A stretch of 64,000 nt of DNA from Lutispora thermophila DSM 19022 (GCF_900142105.1 NZ_FQZS01000007.1:1-64000), one strand, 5' to 3'. Counted from the stretch's first letter, positions 37,776-47,590 are shown. A program made the numbers and translations. The notes: generated by a model not told the origin, from the sequence alone.

Positions 37776-38345
37776 CTAATCGCAAATTAATTCAACATTT
37801 TCTGGAGAAAGTATAACATATTCTTCCCCTGTCTTCCATATAACTTTAACCTTAATATCTTTAATCAAAAAGTACTTCAAAGTATCGATATCATAATAGT
37901 CTGTCAGCAATGTTGAACGTCCGACTTCAAGTCCTTTATTAAAAGAATCAAATGTTATATTCTCAGATACGTCGGTTCCGAAACCAAGGAAGTTCTGAAC
38001 TGCAAATGCACTTTTTAATGACTCATCCAAAAAAGCAGTAACCATTACATTATTATAAATTTTACCAGTCTTTGGAGTAATTCTTAACTTATAAATAACA
38101 TTCATAAAACCATGTTCATCTTTTTCTTTTTTCAAATAAACATATAAATGATAATCAAAATTATCGCTTTTATTGCTATCAATAAGCAGATTCTCATCGA
38201 TTTCTTTTTCATCGTACATAATAATATTGTTTGATTTCATATCCTTATTTATGCTAAATAACCAAAGCATCATTGGTAATAAAAAAAGAAAAGCAAATAA
38301 TATAAATTTATATGTTTTTATTGAATCATTATTTATCATAATCAT
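37776..38345 (-). CDS. Membrane-anchored protein of unknown function (second gene of the agr-linked pair)
   Basis: 189 residues: a short start, one N-terminal membrane helix (about 13-30, FILFAFLFLLPMMLWLF), then a soluble extracytoplasmic domain with a beta-rich look (YHLYVYLKKEKDEHGFMNVIYKLRITP). The start ATG overlaps the stop of the first gene as TAATG, so translation is coupled. No family recognised. The same pair occurs again, decayed, at 58.9-59.8 kb. Confidence 0.7.
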   Translation of the reverse strand: MIMINNDSIKTYKFILFAFLFLLPMMLWLFSINKDMKSNNIIMYDEKEIDENLLIDSNKSDNFDYHLYVYLKKEKDEHGFMNVIYKLRITPKTGKIYNNVMVTAFLDESLKSAFAVQNFLGFGTDVSENITFDSFNKGLEVGRSTLLTDYYDIDTLKYFLIKDIKVKVIWKTGEEYVILSPENVELICD

Positions 38346-39118
38346 TAATATAACGGCACAAAAACATCTCTATATGGCCCTAGGTTGTATTTATATCTAT
38401 ATGATGCTTCAGCTTTAATATAACTGTCATTATTATAATTGTATTTCAAATCTTCTTTTATTGGAGAATAGCCATTTGTAGGAATACAGTCTACCGTTCC
38501 TGAACGAGTATATCCATCGGTACATTTGAAAGAAGCGTATTCATGCCTGAACCATTGTCTTTTTTGTATATCAACTTTTAAGATCCATTCTTTCAATGGT
38601 TCATTATATACATAACCTAGCTTATCAATATAACTGTACGAATGAGAAAGTTTTGCAGAACCAGGAGCTGTAGTAACTACTTCAGACCAGCTAGTTTGGA
38701 ACATAATAAGCGCTACATCCTTCACTATATTGTAAACAGTTTTTGTGAAATAAGATGATATTGTTAATGTAATATTTAATATCGAAGATAGAATATTACT
38801 AGATTTTGAGCCATCTTCATATAATACTCCACTTGTCCATGGAGTTGAAGTAACTATATTTACGGTTCCATCTTCAATAATTGGACCATATAGTTGTATT
38901 TTTTCATTCTCATTATATCTTTCTCGTCTATATTTTTCTGCAGCTTCAATTTCATATCTATTTGCCTTTTCACTACTAAAAGGTATTACTATTTTACAAT
39001 TATCACTTGTCGTATAGGAATTTTTATAATTATTCTTTGATGTGACATCAGCACTCAAAATAAGAGTATTACTCATAATTACTATAATTAAAAGAAATAA
39101 TACTATTTTTTTTAACAT
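38345..39118 (-). CDS. Secreted protein of unknown function (first gene of the agr-linked pair)
   Basis: About 257 residues when started at the ATG at 39118, where GGAGG lies well placed (the frame is open to 39148). A signal peptide is clear (MLKKIVLFLLIIVIMSNTLILSA, first ~23 residues). The mature part has a mid-molecule hydrophobic stretch (about 115-150) and a C-terminal half rich in Tyr and Lys with two Cys (FKCTDGYTRSG... DCIP). I recognise no family. The repeats at 39480-39510 match those before agrD, so it may be agr-controlled. Confidence 0.7.
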   Translation of the reverse strand: MLKKIVLFLLIIVIMSNTLILSADVTSKNNYKNSYTTSDNCKIVIPFSSEKANRYEIEAAEKYRRERYNENEKIQLYGPIIEDGTVNIVTSTPWTSGVLYEDGSKSSNILSSILNITLTISSYFTKTVYNIVKDVALIMFQTSWSEVVTTAPGSAKLSHSYSYIDKLGYVYNEPLKEWILKVDIQKRQWFRHEYASFKCTDGYTRSGTVDCIPTNGYSPIKEDLKYNYNNDSYIKAEASYRYKYNLGPYRDVFVPLY

Positions 39119-39479
39119 AGCTCTACCTCCAATTTTAATTTTTAGCATTGTCAGTCCTGTAACCTATCTGTCATTTGTGATTAATAAATAAGTCAATATA
39201 CCATATCCAATGGAGTCACCCCCATTTCTTATAAACTTGCTTTGCCTTTAAAATAAGGCTACAATACTTATATGTCTAGCTTATATAGGGCTTTTGTTAT
39301 ACTTTATCTTCATTAATGCATACAAATTAATAAAAGTTTTAAGATTGAAATTACCTGTCTAATTTTAGAATAGGAACATAGTGCTTCAAATGTTGCAAAA
39401 AAACTTGATATCCATGAGTAAATATAGTTTCAATTATTAACTTTATCTTATATGAGAAAAATCCTTTATGGAGTAAGAT

Positions 39480-39510
39480 TGCAAAACTTGTACATGTTTT
39501 TGGTATAACT
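39480..39510 (-). promoter_or_regulatory. LytTR-type operator upstream of the secreted gene pair
   Basis: On the plus strand TGCAAAACT (39480-39488) and GGTATAACT (39502-39510) are spaced 22 bp start to start and embedded in sequence homologous to the agrD operator at 40451-40481, including the ATGTT between them. This fits the direct-repeat site of AgrA/LytTR regulators. Confidence 0.6.
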
Positions 39511-39530
39511 TACAATTTCCATTGTAAAAT

Positions 39531-39562
39531 AAAATTTCCCCACCTATTTGGTGAAGGAATTA
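39531..39562. terminator. Hairpin behind agrB
   Basis: TTCCCCACC-TATTT-GGTGAAGGAA-like hairpin, about 90 bp after agrB and shared with 54475 and 63131 in this window; each follows the end of a minus-strand gene. Confidence 0.55.
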
Positions 39563-39652
39563 TTGAGTATGAAGAGTAAGAATCGAAATGAACACAAGGA
39601 TATCTGAAACACGAGAAGAATGCAAAAGCAGCATTGAGGGAGTCAAAAGTGC

Positions 39653-40225
39653 TTAACCTATACTTATAATATTCTTTACCTTTCCAATAACCAACAGAAT
39701 ACTTAATGCAAACATTGATACGGATATACATAACGAACCCCCATTGACTCTCAACCCCATCATCAAGATCGTAGCACATAACTCTAGCACAAGAATTATC
39801 CTTGTTCGCTTTTTATATATTTCTACTTCCTTTTTATCTAAGGGCTTGTTGGCATCCTCCACAGGAGCAAGAACATAGATGATTATTGCTGCAATCATTG
39901 CAATACATAAAATATTAAACCTTGTACTAGGAATAAGTTGTATTGCCAAAAGCACTGATATAGTTAATAATATGGAAAAAAAGTAACATCTTGATTGTGT
40001 CCTTGCATGATAACCTCCTGCATATGACCGCAACGGCATATATACAATCATAAATATAATACTTTGCCAAATCATTTTGAGTAAAAAGCCAATTATTATT
40101 ATAGTAAGTATATTAAGAACTATGAGTAATCCTTGCTGCAAACCATATTCATATAGATCTCTTTCTTCAGCGTTTATGGTTCCGCTTACAATAAGCTCGC
40201 CTATAACTTTATAACTCATGTTCAC
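39653..40225 (-). CDS. agrB: AgrB-like peptide maturation endopeptidase
   Basis: 190 residues (GTG start at 40225, or ATG at 40219) with six predicted membrane helices. The catalytic pair of AgrB is visible in RSYAGGYHARTQSRC: His73 and Cys80. AgrB cuts AgrD and closes the thiolactone/lactone ring of the autoinducing peptide. The gene starts 6 bp after agrD. It is the last gene of the agr group. The length (190) and membrane layout agree with the family. Confidence 0.95.
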   Translation of the reverse strand: MNMSYKVIGELIVSGTINAEERDLYEYGLQQGLLIVLNILTIIIIGFLLKMIWQSIIFMIVYMPLRSYAGGYHARTQSRCYFFSILLTISVLLAIQLIPSTRFNILCIAMIAAIIIYVLAPVEDANKPLDKKEVEIYKKRTRIILVLELCATILMMGLRVNGGSLCISVSMFALSILLVIGKVKNIISIG

Positions 40226-40230
40226 AGCAA

Positions 40231-40374
40231 TTAGAACTTTCGAAGTTTCTCTGCGCCTTTTGGCAGTTTAGGTTGATGAATTAGGAATGTACATGCTGTA
40301 TTTACATTCATTTTTGTTACAAACAAGGCAAGGCAAGCAATCACACCACTAAACTTTATTAATGCTTTCCTCAT
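40231..40374 (-). CDS. agrD: AgrD-like cyclic lactone autoinducer peptide precursor, 47 aa
   Basis: A 47-residue frame missing from long-ORF lists, with GGGAGG 8 bases before the ATG. An amphipathic/hydrophobic leader (residues 1-20) leads to NTACTFLIHQPKLPKGAEK: the Cys at 28 begins the likely ring (CTFLI), followed by the conserved PKLP and a charged tail ending KLRKF, as in clostridial AgrD proteins (TIGR04223-type). It lies directly before agrB. The ring size is inferred from family members, not from the sequence alone. Confidence 0.92.
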   Translation of the reverse strand: MRKALIKFSGVIACLALFVTKMNVNTACTFLIHQPKLPKGAEKLRKF

Positions 40375-40450
40375 TACTATTACCTCCCAATAAAATAAAT
40401 AATTTCTTTATCTTTAACTTACATCAAAAATATACTTTATATATAAAAAT

Positions 40451-40481
40451 GGTAAAACTCATATATGTTCTTGGTAAAACT
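40451..40481 (-). promoter_or_regulatory. LytTR-type operator before agrD
   Basis: Two identical nonamers, GGTAAAACT at 40451-40459 and 40473-40481, spaced 22 bp (AGTTTTACC on the coding strand). AgrA sites are two 9-bp direct repeats about 21 bp apart, so this fits. It lies about 80 bp before the agrD start. Confidence 0.7.
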
Positions 40482-40507
40482 TATAATTTGCTTTTTATCT
40501 CGAAAAA

Positions 40508-41797
40508 CTATGACAAATTATTATATAAAAGCACATCTACGTTAAACATGGAGTCTGTATGATGTATATTCATTATACCGTTATATTTGCCAATGGCCTT
40601 TTTCACGCTTTTTAAGCCAAATCCGTGATTTTCTTTATCTTCATGAGTTGTTTTAAGATTTTTGTTCTCATATATAAGTTTTCCATCAAATGGATTTGAA
40701 ATGTTTATATAAAAAACATTTCTGTCTAACTTAACAGAAGCTTTAATCACTTTGTTATTTTCCAATTTTGATACTGCTTCTATAGCGTTATCAAGCAAAT
40801 TACCGAGAACTATGCTTAAGTCAAAGGGCTGTATATTAAGCTCTTTAGGTACACTTAATTCTAAATCTACTTTTATGCCACGCTTTTGTGCTTCATCTAT
40901 TTTATAATTTAATATGCTATCTACCATCATGTTTCCGGATTTTATGTGATTATCTGATTCCCTGATATAATAAAAAATCCTATGTAAATACTCTAAAGCT
41001 CCTTTATTATCATTTCTTTCTATTAAAATCTGCAAAACAGATATATGGTTTTTTATATCATGTCTAAGAATTCTAATATTCTCATTAGATTGATTTATAA
41101 TGTCCAGTTGTTTTTTATAGGCATTATTCTGTTGATGAAGCAATTCTTTTTCTATTCTTTCATGATAAGATTTAATCAAGGCATCATATAAATAAAAAAC
41201 AAATACATTGATAATGAACAATATTGAAATGCTTATCAGAATTAATTGTATTTTGTATTGAGTTTCTATGGTTATCAACATAAAGGTTGAAAACATAGTT
41301 CCTATAGGTATTAAAACTATTGCAATCCAGTGTATAGGAGGAATATATATATCATTTGTTATCATTTTAAAATTTGATAAAGCAAGCATAACCATGTATG
41401 AAAATATTTTGGTGCAAATCAATGAAGTTATTAATTCTATATCTGCATTATCGCTTAATTGATTTAAATTTATAAATCTTAACCCAAACACAACTAAAAC
41501 CTCAACAGATAACAGTATTGCATAAATGTAGACTATTGCAACCAATCTTGATTTCAATGAGGATGGATAGTTAAGTGTCAACAAGAAAAATAGAATTAGG
41601 TTTGAAATTAAGTTAATAGTTGGGTCATTAAAAATAATATAAATAATGGCTATTGTTAAGTAATAAAATACATAGGAAATAAATTCTATTTTTTTATTAG
41701 CTGTATCAGTTTCAAAGAAAAAAGTCATAAATTTGAAAATTGTATAAGTACCAAAGGTATTAGACAGAAGGTAAATAATATCATAACTATCAAGCAT
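40508..41797 (-). CDS. agrC: AgrC-like sensor histidine kinase
   Basis: 429 residues: six or more membrane helices in the first ~200, then a short coiled coil, the His box in ILRHDIKNHISVLQ (about residues 245-258), and a GHKL ATPase with LDNAIEAVSKL (N-box) and HGFGLKSVKKAIG (G-box). This is the architecture of AgrC (HPK10), which senses the ring peptide. Overlaps the regulator gene by 8 bp. The peptide made by agrDB is its likely ligand. Confidence 0.9.
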   Translation of the reverse strand: MLDSYDIIYLLSNTFGTYTIFKFMTFFFETDTANKKIEFISYVFYYLTIAIIYIIFNDPTINLISNLILFFLLTLNYPSSLKSRLVAIVYIYAILLSVEVLVVFGLRFINLNQLSDNADIELITSLICTKIFSYMVMLALSNFKMITNDIYIPPIHWIAIVLIPIGTMFSTFMLITIETQYKIQLILISISILFIINVFVFYLYDALIKSYHERIEKELLHQQNNAYKKQLDIINQSNENIRILRHDIKNHISVLQILIERNDNKGALEYLHRIFYYIRESDNHIKSGNMMVDSILNYKIDEAQKRGIKVDLELSVPKELNIQPFDLSIVLGNLLDNAIEAVSKLENNKVIKASVKLDRNVFYINISNPFDGKLIYENKNLKTTHEDKENHGFGLKSVKKAIGKYNGIMNIHHTDSMFNVDVLLYNNLS

Positions 41798-42524
41798 TAT
41801 TATTTACCTCACTCTGTCTTATCTGGAGTAGTTTTTGACGTACAGCCTTTCTGTTACGTTGACTAATTGGAAGTACAACATTATTTGATATTCTCACCTT
41901 ATCATACTGTGCTTCAATTATGTGATCATAGTTGACTAAATATGATTTATGAATAGGTATAAAAATAGCTCCTTTAATCTGATTTTGAATTATTGATAAT
42001 TTTGAATAATATTCTTCTACACCATCTTTCATAACAATTCGAACTTTTTTACCTATGCTTTCAAAATATAATATATTATATAATGGTATTCTATAAAAAC
42101 AGTGCCCTTTTTGATATTCAAAAATTAGGTCATTATTATGATGTATAAGCTTTAAAGCTGTTCTAAATACTTTTTGGATTTTTTCATATTTAAGAGGCTT
42201 GATTAAGAAATTGAGAGGCCTTATATCAAAAAGCTCCATGGCATAGCTATCTTTTCCTGATATATAAACTATATGGGTACTTTGGTTAGCTATTGTTTCT
42301 CTTATAAATTCTCCAATTTCTATACCATTCATAGTTTTTAAGTCAATATCTAAAAAAATCATATCATAATATATACCTTTATATAATGATTTACATAATC
42401 TTTCTCCGGAATAGAATATCTCTATAGAGATTTCCTGACAAAATGCTTGTCCAATCTTCATCAATACATCTTCCATATAGGCACATACTTCCTTCTCATC
42501 ATCACATATAGCTATATTAAGCAT
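41790..42524 (-). CDS. agrA: LytTR response regulator of the agr locus
   Basis: About 244 residues: a receiver domain (MLNIAICDDEKEVC at the start, phospho-Asp in MIFLDIDLKTMNG) and a C-terminal LytTR DNA-binding domain (about 145-240; YRIPLYNILYFES... FIPIHKSYLVNYDHI). The start at 42524 has GAGGTGG upstream; an open frame reaches 42557. A perfect 14-bp inverted repeat lies just upstream. Its target sites are probably the direct repeats at 40451 and 39480. Confidence 0.9.
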   Translation of the reverse strand: MLNIAICDDEKEVCAYMEDVLMKIGQAFCQEISIEIFYSGERLCKSLYKGIYYDMIFLDIDLKTMNGIEIGEFIRETIANQSTHIVYISGKDSYAMELFDIRPLNFLIKPLKYEKIQKVFRTALKLIHHNNDLIFEYQKGHCFYRIPLYNILYFESIGKKVRIVMKDGVEEYYSKLSIIQNQIKGAIFIPIHKSYLVNYDHIIEAQYDKVRISNNVVLPISQRNRKAVRQKLLQIRQSEVNNNA

Positions 42525-42566
42525 ATGAAGACCACCTCTATAAAGAAAATATAACAAATTTAATGT

Positions 42567-42600
42567 TAATTAAACATAATTCACCTATTATGTTTAATTA
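42567..42600. promoter_or_regulatory. Perfect 14-bp inverted repeat upstream of agrA
   Basis: TAATTAAACATAAT (42567-42580), six bases, ATTATGTTTAATTA (42587-42600). It lies 43 bp before the agrA start codon. It looks like an operator for a dimeric repressor, not a terminator: no T-run follows. The binding protein is unknown. Confidence 0.45.
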
Positions 42601-42761
42601 TAGCATACAGCTTTTTTATATCTCAACTTGCAATTAGCAGAAGGTAGCACCAATTTGATATCTTTTTTAATAAGTAGATCGCCCTCGATGTTTATTTAAC
42701 TCAACCTTTAAAATTCTCCTTAGCTTCTGCATTTGCTGCATTTTGCTCCTCTCTTTTTAAC

Positions 42762-44243
42762 TTACTCATTGAGATACAACTCAACTTTATTTTGTATTAC
42801 CTTAGCAGTTTCTTCTATACTTCTGCTGCCGGGAAGATATATCTTGATTTCATTCCAGATAGTATTGAACAATTCATCGGGTACGCCTAAAGCTCTATTC
42901 TTATTTATGCTATTTTTAATATAGCTTATAGCCTTTATATTATCCTCGCCCAACAGATTATATTTTTCTAACTCTTCATCAAAAACAGCAATTCTCTTTT
43001 CATCAGCTTTCCTATTTACAGCAAAATTTCTTTCGCTTAAATAGAATTGTGTATCTTCAGCAAGAAGGAATTTCACAAACTCCCATGCTTCTTCTTTAAC
43101 TTGGGATCTGCTGTTTATGGATACATTATAAGCATCAAAGGGCCTGATATCTGTATACTCTCCCCAGGGCCATGGTAAAAGCTTCATGCCTTTATCAAAG
43201 GGATTGGTGATATTTAGCTGATGTTTTTGCTGACATCGCTATCAGAAGGATAATAAGAATATACAACTATTTCTTTTTATTGTTGATACCTTCTTCATTA
43301 TTTTTTGTCCTTGTAAGCTTCAATATTTTTTGAGTATTATTGCTTCTTCCTTGGACATATATGTTTTCTTCTTCATCCACAATAAGCAGGAATATATTAT
43401 CCTAATATCCAAGCTGCTCTCTTCCAGCAATATTTCCCTTTATGCTTCCTTCATCATTGAGCCATGCTATGCCTTGTGAAGTTAAGCAGTATAAAGTTTT
43501 ACTCTTCGGATTATAGTATATGGATTCCGGCATATCAGTTTGTTTATAAGTCCTCTTCCAAATGGATTTTTGAATCTTTCCCGATATTTTCTCTATATAT
43601 GCTTCCAAGTTGCTGCCATAGCCTAGGATCAATATATTATCTTCTTCGTCCAATTCAATATCCAAACATTATCTGCCTTTAAGCATATCAATATTTTTCA
43701 GCTTCTTGTCCAATATTTCTATTTCTCCGCTTGCTTTCAAACAGTATATATTTCCTTGAGCGACTGCTTCAATCTTACCTATTACTTCTCCAATAAGTTC
43801 TTTACTGTTCCCTTTAGTTTCCACAATACTGCTCTGTCTAAAAGTATATTGCTCTGAGTGTCATATATCCTAAGTTGTCTTTTAAACAATGCATTTTCTT
43901 GTCTGTCTTTCTTTTCAAGAGATTGTAGCAGTACATAAAGCTTATTATACTTGTCAAAGGTCAATACCCCGTCCCAGTTTTCTCCTACTTCTATCTCTCT
44001 GATTTTAGTTCCTTCTTTATCAAATATGCATATATTCTTTTCATAATAGTTGTATAGAGCCAATTCTCCGTTGTTTCCCATGGTAATTGAGGATATTCCT
44101 TTGCTTCCAGTGGCCGAATATATTTCGTTGACTTCATAGGTGAATTGCTCTTTCTCCTTATTGGTGCCAGTAGCAGGAGTTGTTCCATAAGATATAGTGA
44201 ATATTAAGCTTATGATAATAAAGGATAGAATTATACGTTTCAC
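42762..44243 (-). pseudogene. Propeller/solute-binding lipoprotein, copy 2, decayed
   Basis: Pieces of the 720-residue family protein in several frames. The start (GTG at 44243) encodes VKRIILSFIIISLIFTISYGT: where the intact copies have SCG the Cys is a Tyr, so it cannot be lipidated. The centre is deleted by about 0.7 kb (near 43200-43260), removing the end of the propeller-like part and the first lobe of the binding domain. The C-terminus NKVELYLNE is intact. Confidence 0.8.
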
Positions 44244-44335
44244 TTTAATACTCTCCCATATCTTATACATTTTTTGAAATAGACACATAATTTTGGCATA
44301 GCTGAATATGCTATATACTTCAGCCATGCCTTATA

Positions 44336-44473
44336 TTAATTCCAATCATCATCAAAACACATGATGCAAACAGCATCACAAGTAAATTCCTCAACAGTGA
44401 CCTTCATATTTAAATTTGATATAGTTTCATCTCTGCCCATATTTTCGGTTTGAAAGTTATCAATATATTTCAC
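44336..44473 (-). CDS. Candidate Cys-rich RiPP precursor peptide
   Basis: A frame of 45 codons (GTG at 44473; an ATG at 44440 would give 34 residues) ends in VTVEEFTCDAVCIMCFDDDW: an acidic VEEF before a CxxxCxxC core, then an acidic tail. This is the general form of RiPP precursors used with radical-SAM maturases, and such a maturase gene is 4 kb away. No clear ribosome site is visible. Caution: part of the leader is 26/30 identical in DNA to the ATPase Walker B stretch of the truncated exporter at 52.5 kb, so it could be a by-product of decayed DNA. Confidence 0.4.
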   Translation of the reverse strand: MKYIDNFQTENMGRDETISNLNMKVTVEEFTCDAVCIMCFDDDWN

Positions 44474-44496
44474 TCAACAGCAAAAATTAAAACTTT

Positions 44497-46525
44497 CTAC
44501 TCATTAAGATACAACTCCGCCTTGTTTTGTATGATCTTAGCCGCCTCCTCTGCACTTCTTTCGTTATTGAGATAAGCTTTAACCCCATCGCATATAATAT
44601 CAAAGAGTTCTCCTCTATCCCAAGAGTTCTTGTTGCAATCTTTTATTATACCTTGCAGCCTTTGGATATATTCTGAAGTAATCCTATAAACATTTGAATT
44701 AGAATATAAATTTTGATTATCAAAAATCTGCTCAATATAATTGTCTCTTGCTTTTAGATTTACACGAAAGCCATCCTCTCCCATCTTGAACTGCATTTCC
44801 TCCGAAAGAAGAAATTTTATAAAAAGCCAAGCCTAATTTTTCTTTGACGTACTTTTATTTATAGCAATATAATCATCCCAAATTTCTTTTGCACCCGTAT
44901 ACAATCCCTTTGGGACAGGCAAAATATTTATACTTTTAAAGTAGACATTATAAGTTACTATATTGTCATACGAAAAAAGCTGAATAGGAAGAAATAAAAT
45001 GTCATCAAGTTCGATTTCCCCGTCAGGTTTTATGACAGTACGTAAATCTATATCCGGATGCTCTATTTGCTCATCCATTATTCTTTTTAAGAGTTTTAAT
45101 GCATCAGTAAATTCCTTTGTATCAAAAGCATACTTTTCATTTTTATCCACATAATAGTCTATATCTTTGAAAATTACTTCTCTAAACAAGTAACCTTCAG
45201 GTGTTTTAGGTATGGCATAGCATTTCGGGCTTTGCTTTTCATTTGCTTTTTTTGCCATGTTATATAGATCCAACCATGTCCAATTATCATTTAGCTCCAT
45301 GCCTTTGTCTCACACCAATGTACTATTGACTAAAAAGCTATCTACAATATAGCTAACCGGCATAACATAAAACCCATCTTTGCTTCTATAAACATTAATT
45401 ATTGTCTGGTCGTAATCGGTCATATCAAATTCAGGATCATTATTTATCATATCATCCAGTTTTAACAGCATTCCTTTTTCTTGATACTCATCAAAAGGAA
45501 AATAACTATAAATCAGGTCTGGACCTTTTCCAGCCATCAATTCAGTATTAATTCTCTGTAAATATTGCTCATACTCCAGCTCATCATATCTTTCTACAAT
45601 AACCTTAGTATTTGTATATTTTTTCTCATTCATCTGAACTCACCAGAAAGCCGTATACATCTTCTATAGGCCATAAGTCCCTGCAATTCAATAATTTTTC
45701 TTTTGTTTTTCGAGCGAAGTCACATTTATATATTATTCCATCTCTAATTCCATAGGTGAACCCGGTCGCCTGATCAGTATATATGGACTAAGGACTATCA
45801 TTATGAGCCATTTCCACTTTATAAATAGTATTATTTCTTCTGGGATCAATTTTTTCTACCGTACTTGAAGTATTATTAGTGTATAGCAATATCAAGTTAT
45901 CAGCTTCATCCAAGCATATGTCCCTGTATTGAGCTGTTTCCCATTTTCCTTTTCCATTCAGAAATATGTCATAAACTTCGATAGTACCATCTGCTTTACG
46001 CATGTATATTTCGTCATTATCAGTAACATATATTTTCCGTATAAAATCGCCCTTTACAGTTTCCCGATCTCCCTCTATTTCACTGGTAAAACATTTATTA
46101 TCTAATCTATTTCCTTGACTATCAAATACTATAAGCTTTCTTATTAATCCGTTTATACCGCCGCTATCATTTTTTCTTAAGTTTTCTACAATTACATAGA
46201 GGTTATCATTAGCCCTGAAATTCATATGGACATCTCCTCTAAATTCATCTGATATCTCCCTTATAAGCTCATTGTTCTAGTTTATCACAACAGTTTTTGC
46301 ATTTTCTTTATCATAAAAAGCAATCTCATCTTTACTGTTTTTGCATATCTCAGAAATGCTGACCGATCTTAATTCTTCATTTATATCCACGATTTTAAAA
46401 TATTTCATGTTCTCTTTTAATCCTGAATTATCATCTACAACATTATATTTACATCCTGATACCATGGATAGAATATAGAACAACAATAAAACAATTGAAA
46501 ACCTAGCCATGGTTGTGCTTTTCAT
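44497..46525 (-). pseudogene. Propeller/solute-binding lipoprotein, copy 3, decayed
   Basis: A more divergent family member in at least five reading-frame pieces. It starts at the ATG at 46525 with a lipoprotein signal ending LSMVSGCKY; GAAGGTG lies upstream. The last piece ends in IIQNKAELYLNE, as in other copies. Several frameshifts and stops separate the pieces (46277, 45788, 45633/45310, 44833), so no whole product can be made. Order of domains is as in the intact copies. Confidence 0.8.
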
Positions 46526-46546
46526 ATTTTCACCTTCAATCTTCAT

Positions 46547-47242
46547 TCCATATGTTCTTCTTATCCTTCGTGGATATTTTCTCTATGTAAGATTGTGAAC
46601 CGCTGTCATAGCATAATCCTATTATATTGTTTTCTTCATCTATGGCTATATCCAGAAATTTCTTCCCTTGAAGCGTAGCGATATTTTTCAGCTTATTGTC
46701 CAGTATTTCTACCCCTTCACTTACTTTCAAACAGTATATATTCTCTTGGCTGTCTACTTCCATTCTTTCTGCAATTTCTCCCGTAATGTAATTGCTTTCC
46801 CCTTAGATTTCTGCTATTTAACTTTGATTTTCAATTGCATTTTCTTGAATATCATATATCTGCAACTGTCCCTTAAACAATATATTCTCGTTTTTTTTTC
46901 ATTCTTTTCACGATATTGAAGAATCACATATAGCCTATTATCCTTGTTAAAGGCTAATATCCCGTCCCAGCTTTCTCCCACTTCTGTTTCTCCAGTTTTT
47001 ATTCCGTCCTTGTCAAATATGTGTATCTTCTTTTCATAAAAAGTTGTATGCAACCAATTCTCCGTTCTTTCCCAAAGCAATTGATGATATGCCTTTGCTT
47101 CCATTGGTCGAATATATCTCATTGGCTTCATAGGTGAATTGATCTGGCTCTCTATAGGTGCTTTTTGCAGTCTTTACTCCGCAGGATGTAGTGAATATTA
47201 TACTTATAACCATAAAGATTAGAGTTATAGCTTCACTCTAAC
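46547..47242 (-). pseudogene. Propeller/solute-binding lipoprotein, copy 4, 5' fragment only
   Basis: About 700 bp hold only the first ~260 codons of the family, with frameshifts. The leader RBS GGAGAGTG is present. The fragment ends where copy 3 begins (46546), as if a recombination between copies removed the rest. Confidence 0.75.
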
Positions 47243-47590
47243 ACTCTCCAAGTTTCTTTGATACTTTGAATCAATCATTTAATTTGAGACATAGCTGAAG
47301 TATGACCAATACTTCAGCTATGCTTTATTACTCCTTGATCAAATAGTTAATTGAATTTCTACATTTATTTAATTTTAAATAATCACTTTCTAACTTAACC
47401 CCTTATGTTTATTTGGACTTACCACTGAATTATTAACCATGAATTAATATCAAATTACATTGTTTAAAAAACTAATTTATTTACTTTGTCATCAGCATAA
47501 GATTCTAATATGTCCACACTAAATATATTTTATGAACTGCATTCACAATACAAAAAGCTAAAAAGCGATTATCTGAATCTCTCAACTAAT
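47243..47590. other. Intergenic stretch with a perfect hairpin
   Basis: About 350 bp upstream of copy 4. A hairpin GCATAGCTGAAGTA/TACTTCAGCTATG lies at about 47292-47326; similar hairpins precede other copies. No credible ORF or other signal was seen in the rest. Confidence 0.5.
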
